In this document: piece after piece, positions 27,873 to 33,833 of the stretch
Layout: each line of letters starts with the position of its first letter
How positions within the stretch are numbered: position 1 is the stretch's first letter
Assembly (NCBI RefSeq): GCF_003610555.1
Contig: NZ_RAPQ01000011.1
Span: 186,001 to 250,000, forward strand
Length of the DNA stretch: 64,000 bases
Origin: Marinifilum flexuosum
GTDB taxonomy: Bacteria; Bacteroidota; Bacteroidia; Bacteroidales; Marinifilaceae
Reading direction: 5' to 3'
Notes under the pieces: generated by a model
Database searches by the model: none
Told to the model about the DNA's origin: nothing
What the model saw: only the letters and a program-made list of their open reading frames with translations
Translations under genes and position numbers: made by a program

Positions 27873-28619
27873 TTAACGAAGGACAGGCTTATTTGTGCGA
27901 TGCTCGGCATTTTTCTTCAAATAATAGGCAATCATGTATCCGCGCAAGCGCTTTTTATTGTCGCGAAATACAAATTTTCCTGCATCACGAATTTCATCAA
28001 TACACAGCTTTAGGTAGGTGTAGGTTTTATCGCGGAAACGCTTAGTTGCTTTTGTATCCCAATTCTTAACGTGATATTTTGATGCTAAATATCCTAATTG
28101 ATTTGATAAGTTTGATGCTCTTTCAAGCAATTGAAAATCGAAAGACACTTTTTCCAGTAAATCTTTATGAGAACTTCCTAAATTAGATAAACTTGCTAGA
28201 CTGTGAATAAGGGCAGAATACTTATTTGCCTTTTTCATTCTTTTTAATGTTTTGGATAATTCCTCATTATTTCGGAATGCATATGTAAAATAATGAACCA
28301 GTTCTCGGTAAATATCTTTTCCGGCCTGTAATTCCTTTTTCCAGCTTTTATCAAGCTCCGATTGGGTCTCTTTGTAATGAATCCAATAGGTTTGTACCTT
28401 TCGGCATATGTCAATTCTTACTCTCAATTCATCAATATGCTGCTGGTTTATTCCAACTTTAGCGAGCTCATTTAAATCATCTTTTGCCCATAGCACCAAA
28501 TTTTCGGCATCTTGTAGGTAGGTATCAATTGGAATTGTGGGTTCAATGGTATTTTCTTTGGAAATGGCTTCTATTGCATTTAGGGAGCTTTCAGGAATAG
28601 GAAATTCTGCGATGTTCAT
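27873..28619 (-). CDS. Hypothetical all-helical protein
   Basis: A 248-residue soluble protein, almost entirely helical and rich in Lys and Glu, with no signal peptide or membrane segment. The C terminus has the segment AGKFVFRDNKKRLRGYMIAY, which looks like a conserved family end, but I cannot name the family. It lies convergent to the M3 peptidase gene and divergent from the HxlR regulator, as a single gene. Codon use is like its neighbours. No function assigned. Confidence 0.6.
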   Translation of the reverse strand: MNIAEFPIPESSLNAIEAISKENTIEPTIPIDTYLQDAENLVLWAKDDLNELAKVGINQQHIDELRVRIDICRKVQTYWIHYKETQSELDKSWKKELQAGKDIYRELVHYFTYAFRNNEELSKTLKRMKKANKYSALIHSLASLSNLGSSHKDLLEKVSFDFQLLERASNLSNQLGYLASKYHVKNWDTKATKRFRDKTYTYLKLCIDEIRDAGKFVFRDNKKRLRGYMIAYYLKKNAEHRTNKPVLR

Positions 28620-28745
28620 TCTGATTTGTGTTTTTTATTGATAGATTAAATTTAGCAGAATCTTATTATAATATAGCATTTTGGCTGATTTAATTTTCAA
28701 GCTTGGAAAGAATAAAAAGTAAGATTTTAATCGAACTCAGTTTAT

Positions 28746-28753
28746 TATCTTTG
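28746..28753 (+). promoter_or_regulatory. -7 box of hxlR-like gene
   Basis: TATCTTTG, 13 bases before ATG 28766; no TTG at the expected distance. Confidence 0.55.
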
Positions 28754-28765
28754 TTTCAAAATTAA

Positions 28766-29146
28766 ATGAAGATGACCAAAGATTGTAGCAATTCAAAAAT
28801 CATTAATTATGAGGGGAAGAAGTTTGTTTGTTCTCTGGCCTTTACTTTACAATTGATAGGTGATAAGTACAAATCGCTGATTTTGTTTCACTTGAAAGAT
28901 GGTGAAATGCGTTCAGGTGAGTTACAAAAAAGCATTCATGGCATCTCGAACCGAATGTTTACCTTCTCGATAAGGGCTTTGGAGCGTGATGGTTTGGTAA
29001 GTAGGGAGGTTTACCCTGAAGTGCCACCAAAAGTCGTGTATGGATTAACAGAGGCCGGAAAAAGCATTATCCCCATCATCATGAAATTAGACCAATGGGG
29101 ACAAAATTTTGCAAAAGAGAATCACTTGTACGCTCCTGGTGAATAA
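28766..29146 (+). CDS. HxlR-family transcriptional regulator
   Basis: A 126-residue winged-helix regulator. The HxlR pattern is clear: ALTLQLIGDKYKSLILFHL (in this protein FTLQLIGDKYKSLILFHL), the recognition part ISNRMFTFSIRALERDGLVSR split across two helices, and VYGLTEAGKSIIPIIMKLDQWG. HxlR proteins sense electrophiles or redox state, often through a Cys near the N terminus; Cys at positions 6 and 22 are present. The last 25 bases overlap the 3' end of the convergent VOC gene, which is a possible target. Two starts (28766, 28772) are possible. Confidence 0.92.
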   Translation: MKMTKDCSNSKIINYEGKKFVCSLAFTLQLIGDKYKSLILFHLKDGEMRSGELQKSIHGISNRMFTFSIRALERDGLVSREVYPEVPPKVVYGLTEAGKSIIPIIMKLDQWGQNFAKENHLYAPGE

Positions 29147-29709
29147 TGAAGTTCGTAGGAGTGGGAATAGATTTCGAATACTACTCCGAATGGATCTTCT
29201 ACATAACACATACGGTATGGTTTATCACTTGGATAATATTCACGAATAGGCATACGCTGTTTTCCTCCATGCTCAACAATCTTTTGAACCAATCCTTCTA
29301 CATCCGGATCCTGAACCGAAAAATGGAATAAGCCGGTTTGGAATGGATTGAATTCCGGAGCTTTGGGTTGACTTTCTTTGAATTCGAATAGTTCAATGCC
29401 AATACGATCGCCGGTTGAAAGGTGCGCAATGCGAAAACTGTTCCATCCTTTGCCAAATACATCGATACACATTTGTCCGATTGCTGTCTCATTTTCTTCC
29501 AGGACTTCGGTTGGAGGCATAATTATATAAAAACCCATTACTTCGGTGTAGAATTTTACTGCCTTGTCCAAATCAGGTACTGTAATTCCAATATGGGAAA
29601 AGCTTTTTGGATAAACTTTTTGATCTTTCATCTCTGTTGTTTTAGTTTGTGCATCAAGCGAAAAAATTAGGCTGATGCTCATTAATAAAATTAAAATTGC
29701 TCTCATCAT
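29122..29709 (-). CDS. Exported VOC (glyoxalase/dioxygenase superfamily) protein
   Basis: A 195-residue protein with a signal peptide (about 1-20, ending SLDAQ). The mature part is a VOC domain: SHIGITVPDLDKAVKFYTEVMGF, metal-ligand-like His in this strand, GLFHFSVQDPDV, and the end RMCYVEDPFGVVFEIYSHS with a Glu ligand. VOC enzymes include lactoylglutathione lyases and dioxygenases; the periplasmic location is unusual for these. The substrate is unknown. Its 3' end overlaps the HxlR gene by 25 bases on the other strand. Starts at 29709 or 29706. Confidence 0.85.
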   Translation of the reverse strand: MMRAILILLMSISLIFSLDAQTKTTEMKDQKVYPKSFSHIGITVPDLDKAVKFYTEVMGFYIIMPPTEVLEENETAIGQMCIDVFGKGWNSFRIAHLSTGDRIGIELFEFKESQPKAPEFNPFQTGLFHFSVQDPDVEGLVQKIVEHGGKQRMPIREYYPSDKPYRMCYVEDPFGVVFEIYSHSYELHYSPGAYK

Positions 29710-29847
29710 TCTTGTTTGAAATACGCTGCAATGTTAGAGCTAAAGAGGAAAGAAATCAATATCGCACAGAGCTGAAATATGGTTACATGGATGTGTGGTA
29801 TGTTGAATATAAAGGCACGTAGCGATTGTTAATGATTTGTTAATTGC

Positions 29848-29880
29848 AAAAAAAAGCTGCCAATTATAAATTGGCAGCTT
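29848..29880 (-). terminator. Terminator of the flavin reductase gene
   Basis: AAGCTGCCAATT (29854-29865) pairs with AATTGGCAGCTT (29869-29880) around a 3-base loop; on the minus strand a run of T follows. Confidence 0.9.
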
Positions 29881-29902
29881 CTTCTGTAACAATGATATGC
29901 CT

Positions 29903-30538
29903 TTACCTCACAAAATTGGTAAGTATTTTTCTTTCTTGTTCAGGTGCTTCTACTGTTGCTTTTCCATTTTTCATCACTTCCATTAGGTAGGCCATATTTT
30001 TACCCAAAATTCTCATAATCTGCACACCTTCTTCATCCTGATGAACTTCTCCCGGCATTAATCCATGAATTACATTCCAATAGTTTGAGCTTGGAATCAT
30101 CATTTCGGAATAGGCTAGGTAATTATTTAATTCGTTGAAAACAGGCAATCCGCCAGAACGACGAACGGCAACTACGGATGCACCCACTTTATGTCTGAAT
30201 AAAGATCCGTTTGCACCAGCTACATAAAATGCACGATCGAGGAAAGATTTCATTCCGGCGCTTAACGAGGAGTAATGTACAGGAGATCCAAGAAGAATGC
30301 CATCGGCTTCTTTCATCTTCTGAATCCAGTCATTTACATCATCATTTTTGATCACACACTTTTCATCTCTATTTTTAAAGCACATATTACAGGCCATGCA
30401 TGCTTTAACATTTTTTACACCAACATTTACAATTTCGGTCTCGATACCTTTTTCTTCCAACTGTTCACACACTAATTTTAATGCATGATAGGTGTTGCCT
30501 TCTTTTTTTGGACTACCGTTAAATGCGACTACTTTCAT
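29903..30538 (-). CDS. NADPH-dependent FMN reductase / multimeric flavodoxin
   Basis: A 211-residue flavodoxin-fold reductase. FMN phosphate loop: FNGSPKKEGNTYHALKL. A Cys-rich segment KACMACNMCFKNRDEKCVI resembles the iron-sulfur flavoprotein (Isf) type, which binds a 4Fe-4S cluster. Then GILLGSPVHYSSLSAGMKSF contacts the flavin. ATG 30538 is used because the frame extension begins inside a -7 box (30569-30576) and MKVVAFNGSPKKEGNTY is the family start. Electron partner unknown. Terminator follows closely. Confidence 0.9.
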   Translation of the reverse strand: MKVVAFNGSPKKEGNTYHALKLVCEQLEEKGIETEIVNVGVKNVKACMACNMCFKNRDEKCVIKNDDVNDWIQKMKEADGILLGSPVHYSSLSAGMKSFLDRAFYVAGANGSLFRHKVGASVVAVRRSGGLPVFNELNNYLAYSEMMIPSSNYWNVIHGLMPGEVHQDEEGVQIMRILGKNMAYLMEVMKNGKATVEAPEQERKILTNFVR

Positions 30539-30568
30539 TTGTTTGTGTTTTTTATTTGATTGATAATG

Positions 30569-30576
30569 CAAAGGTA
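30569..30576 (-). promoter_or_regulatory. -7 box of the flavin reductase gene
   Basis: TACCTTTG on the minus strand, 30 bases before the ATG at 30538. Confidence 0.6.
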
Positions 30577-30630
30577 AGCTTGCAATTGTTTAGCTTGTTT
30601 TAATGAGATGTTAAAAAATTACGTAGAGCT

Positions 30631-31173
30631 TTAATTGCCTTCAATTTCGGCAATATTTGCCAGTGCATTATCGCGAAGTGGTTTGTATTTAAAATACCAA
30701 ATTACTAAACCTATGATGATTGCAAGTATAAAAACCGAAAAGAAAACAATTTGAGATTCAACAGTATTGAATAATGGTTGAGATCTAAGATTAAAACTGG
30801 CATTCATTAAAAAAACTGCAAGAAATATCAGGATGCTCTTTTTTCGGAATGGATGATACCTTTCTGCTGCTTGCTTTAGCATGAGAAGTGTAGGCAGCGA
30901 GTAATCAACATTTTTGTATTCTTTTTGGTAGCTTCCAAATACTAGTGCAAATATTAAAAATGCAGCTACAAGGAGCAGTCCTGCAATCAAATCGGTAAGC
31001 TCTTTTGTGTCAAAATAGTGTATAAAGGCAATGATCGTGTAAAGTGGGATGAAAATCCAATAAACAATCTTCATTCTTTTGCATAGATTAGAATAATTAC
31101 TATCCTCCTTTTTCAGTTTCCCTAATAATTGATCCAGATTGACTTTTTCGTTCTTTGTTTTATTTAAGTTCAT
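30631..31173 (-). CDS. Four-helix membrane protein paired with ECF sigma factor
   Basis: A 180-residue protein with four predicted transmembrane segments (VYWIFIPLYTIIAFIHYF, LIAGLLLVAAFLIFALVF, ILIFLAVFLMNASF, VFFSVFILAIIIGLVIWYF). The cytoplasmic N terminus, about 45 residues, has no zinc-finger Cys/His. Its start lies 14 bases inside the sigma gene, so the pair is coupled. By position it should control that sigma factor, which would make it a non-standard anti-sigma; this is inference. No named family recognised. Confidence 0.65.
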   Translation of the reverse strand: MNLNKTKNEKVNLDQLLGKLKKEDSNYSNLCKRMKIVYWIFIPLYTIIAFIHYFDTKELTDLIAGLLLVAAFLIFALVFGSYQKEYKNVDYSLPTLLMLKQAAERYHPFRKKSILIFLAVFLMNASFNLRSQPLFNTVESQIVFFSVFILAIIIGLVIWYFKYKPLRDNALANIAEIEGN

Positions 31174-31681
31174 GCTTGCCTCCTGTTAATTTGTTTTTTA
31201 ATTGTGTTTTAATGCGGTGAATTTTCACCTTTACATTGGGTTCATTAATGCCGATCACATCTGCAATTTCTCTCATACTTAATCCTTCAAGCATAAGAGA
31301 AATTAAGGCTTTGTCAATCACAGAAAGCATATTTAACTCATTCTGAAGCTGGTTGAATTGCTTTTCTTCTTTTCGCTTGATTTCCAAATCTTCATTGTCC
31401 AGAATAGAACTTAGATTTTGCGTATCGGTGTTTATTATTAGCTGCATTTCTCTGTAGCTTTTGCCTGTAAAGCTTAGCGATGTGTTAACAGCTACACGAT
31501 AAACCCATGTGCTAATTGCCGATTTACCTTTAAATTGATCCAAACTCTTCCAGATATTAATCAGTACTTCCTGATACATATCTTTTTGATCTTCGGCATT
31601 CGAATTATAGTAACGACATATCCGTTGTATTCGATCACTATTATCCGATAGAATTTGATTAAATAGATCTTCTTTTTTCAA
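31160..31681 (-). CDS. ECF RNA polymerase sigma factor
   Basis: A 173-residue sigma-70 ECF protein. Region 2: MYQEVLINIWKSLDQF with SAISTWVYRVAVNTSL; region 4: LLSVIDKALISLMLEGLSM-like NMLSVIDKALISLM, REIADVIGINEPNVKVKIHR. The only plausible start is TTG at 31681, as the frame is closed 22 bases upstream and no ATG lies earlier than the conserved part. It overlaps the membrane-protein gene by 14 bases. Its targets are not visible here. Confidence 0.9.
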   Translation of the reverse strand: MKKEDLFNQILSDNSDRIQRICRYYNSNAEDQKDMYQEVLINIWKSLDQFKGKSAISTWVYRVAVNTSLSFTGKSYREMQLIINTDTQNLSSILDNEDLEIKRKEEKQFNQLQNELNMLSVIDKALISLMLEGLSMREIADVIGINEPNVKVKIHRIKTQLKNKLTGGKHELK

Positions 31682-31757
31682 TGTGTGTGTGTTTTGTTCT
31701 TTATCTATTTAGTAAGGGAGGAGTATGATTAGTTACACTTTTTTTTGATTTTTTTAC

Positions 31758-32468
31758 TTATAAAATCTCAAAGCCATTATAAGTCTCAAATTTCCAGATC
31801 TCTACTACTTTTCCAATTGGCAGTTCGTAAGGTTTATAATTTCTGTTTGAAGAAACCAACAGGAGAGATTGATTTTTCTCAAACTGCTTGTATACTACTT
31901 TAAATACGATACCATCCTCCTGGGTAACAATAATGCATGGAGTGCCATCTTTAATCGTTTCCCAGTTTTGAATATAAGATGCCGTTACCCACGATCCTTC
32001 GGGAATGGGAAGCATGGAGTCTCCTTTAATTTGGAAGGTTCTGTAGGTTTTATCTTTGGGCAAGAATGGGAGAGTGAATTTTGGCAGAGATTCTATAAAA
32101 TCCAAATCGCCATAGCTATTTGTATAGCCGGCCTGGGCTTTTAGGGGAACCATTTCAATATTTTCATCTCCATCCTGGTTTACCGATATGGTAAGCAAAC
32201 GAAGTTTCTTTCCAGTTACATCAATGTCAAATCCATCTTCGATTTGCGAAAGCTGAAATTCCGATAATTCCTGCAGCTTATATCTTATTAATGCATCAAT
32301 GGAAACATTAAAGTATTCGGCAAATTTCACCAGTACTTTAAAAGGTGGTTGAACGCTTTTTTCGTAACCCGCCAGTGTGGTTCGTGTAATCTCCAATTGC
32401 TCAGCCAAGTCGGCTTGCGATTTTCGTCTTCTCTTGCGAAGGAACTTGATATTTTCTGCAAAAAACAT
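31758..32468 (-). CDS. LexA-like XRE/S24 autocleaving repressor
   Basis: A 236-residue regulator. Residues about 5-60 are an XRE helix-turn-helix (KSQADLAEQLEITRTTLAGY). The rest is an S24 domain with a candidate Ala113-Gly114 cleavage bond (KAQAGY), Ser151 nucleophile (KGDSM) and Lys190 (VFKVVY), the layout of LexA and phage repressors. It is divergent from dinB with 72 bases between, so it probably represses the dinB-dnaE unit and is cut on DNA damage. ATG 32468 is used because the frame extension starts inside the -7 box 32481-32488. A normal lexA is not seen in this window. Confidence 0.88.
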   Translation of the reverse strand: MFFAENIKFLRKRRRKSQADLAEQLEITRTTLAGYEKSVQPPFKVLVKFAEYFNVSIDALIRYKLQELSEFQLSQIEDGFDIDVTGKKLRLLTISVNQDGDENIEMVPLKAQAGYTNSYGDLDFIESLPKFTLPFLPKDKTYRTFQIKGDSMLPIPEGSWVTASYIQNWETIKDGTPCIIVTQEDGIVFKVVYKQFEKNQSLLLVSSNRNYKPYELPIGKVVEIWKFETYNGFEIL

Positions 32469-32480
32469 ACTTTTTTCTTT

Positions 32481-32540
32481 CAAAGATAAGGATAATAGAC
32501 TAAATTATTGACAGGATTATGACGAAAATATCGACATCTA
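32481..32540. promoter_or_regulatory. Divergent promoter/operator region, repressor and dinB
   Basis: TATCTTTG on the minus strand (32481-32488) is the repressor's -7 box. On the plus strand two similar elements, GGATAATAGAC (32490-32500) and GGATTATGACG (32514-32524), are 24 bases apart and are candidate operator half-sites. TTG at 32508-32510 may be the dinB -33. Confidence 0.45.
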
Positions 32541-33755
32541 ATGAGGAAGACAATATTGCATATGGATTTAGACACATTTTTTGTGTCGTGTGAGAGGTTG
32601 CAGGACAGTAGGTTGAACAATCGGCCGGTCTTGATTGGAGGAACATCAGATAGAGGAGTGGTAGCAGCTTGTTCTTACGAAGCACGAACGTATGGCATCC
32701 ATTCTGCCATGCCCATGAAAATGGCTCGTATGCTTTGTCCGGAAGCTGTTGTGATTAGGGGTAATAGTGGAACTTACAGCGAATATTCCGATCATGTAAC
32801 AGAAATCATTAAGGAGCGTTCGCCTTTGTTCGAAAAATCATCAATAGATGAATTTTATATGGATATAACAGGAATGGATCGCTTTGTGAAGGAAAGCTAC
32901 ATGTGGTCAAAGGAACTGAGAGAAAAAATCATGAAGGAGACTCGCTTGCCTATTTCCTTTGGTTTATCTACTAGTAAAACGGTTTCTAAAGTAGGAACAG
33001 GAGAAGCCAAACCCAATAATCATATCAATATCAACAGTGGCGAAGAGGTGCCTTTTTTGGCCCCGCTTTCCATTAAAAAAATTCCGATGGTGGGCGATAA
33101 AACTTACCACAAGTTGCGAAGTATGGGGATAGAAAAAGTACGAACCGTACAAGAAATGCCTATGGAGCTAATGGAACGCGTACTGGGGAAAAATGGGCAA
33201 ATGATTTGGAAAAAAGCACAGGGGATTGATAATAGTCCAGTGATTGCCTGGAGTGAGAGAAAATCCATTTCTACCGAACGAACATTTGAGCGAGATACCA
33301 CTGATCTTGTGAAATTGCGTAGTATTTTGGTTGCAATGGCTGAAAATTTGGCTTACCAGCTCCGAAATGGCAACAAACTAACCGCTTGCGTGACGGTTAA
33401 GATTCGTTATTCCGATTTTCAGACTTATACCAAGCAGAAGCGAATCCCCTACACATCTCTCGATCATACACTAATCGCTACAGTGCTCGACCTCTTTGAT
33501 AAAATGTATGAACGCCGGGTTTTGATCCGACTCATAGGAGTTCGTTTTAGCAATTTGGTGGGAGGAACTTACCAGATTCGCCTGTTCGAAGACTCTGAAA
33601 AACTCATTAAACTGTATCAGAAAATGGATCATTTGAGAAACAGATTTGGAAAAAATGCGGTGAAACGCGCCATAGGAATGGATGTAAAAACCATTGGAGG
33701 AATGAATCCTTTTAACGGACAAGCTCCAATTATTCCTGCTCACCGTAGACGATAA
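32541..33755 (+). CDS. dinB: DNA polymerase IV (Y family)
   Basis: A 404-residue translesion polymerase. The N terminus ILHMDLDTFFVSCERL carries the first metal Asp, KSSIDEFYMDITG the second acidic pair, and CSYEARTYGIHSAMP is the Y-family finger. Little-finger domain follows, with RFSNLVGGTYQIRLF near the end. No clear beta-clamp motif of the QL(S/D)LF type is seen at the extreme C terminus. It is divergent from the LexA-like repressor and 78 bases upstream of a dnaE-type gene, which resembles the imuB-dnaE2 arrangement of other phyla. Confidence 0.95.
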   Translation: MRKTILHMDLDTFFVSCERLQDSRLNNRPVLIGGTSDRGVVAACSYEARTYGIHSAMPMKMARMLCPEAVVIRGNSGTYSEYSDHVTEIIKERSPLFEKSSIDEFYMDITGMDRFVKESYMWSKELREKIMKETRLPISFGLSTSKTVSKVGTGEAKPNNHININSGEEVPFLAPLSIKKIPMVGDKTYHKLRSMGIEKVRTVQEMPMELMERVLGKNGQMIWKKAQGIDNSPVIAWSERKSISTERTFERDTTDLVKLRSILVAMAENLAYQLRNGNKLTACVTVKIRYSDFQTYTKQKRIPYTSLDHTLIATVLDLFDKMYERRVLIRLIGVRFSNLVGGTYQIRLFEDSEKLIKLYQKMDHLRNRFGKNAVKRAIGMDVKTIGGMNPFNGQAPIIPAHRRR

Positions 33756-33774
33756 AAACAATTAGTAATTAATA

Positions 33775-33818
33775 ATTAACAATGAGTAATAGATAATTGA
33801 CCATTACTAATTGTTAAT
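33775..33818. repeat. Stem-loop between dinB and dnaE
   Basis: 16-base arms 33775-33790 and 33803-33818 with one mismatch, built from ATTAACAAT and ATTAC elements. No T-run follows, so it is not an obvious terminator; it may tune mRNA stability in the operon. Confidence 0.5.
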
Positions 33819-33833
33819 TCTTCATTGTATTTA

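Noticed and set aside
29779-29787. ATGGTTACA copy shared with the sigma-gene upstream region (20522-20530)
   Set aside because: A 9-base match twice in 64 kb is close to chance and spacing to the VOC gene does not fit a promoter.
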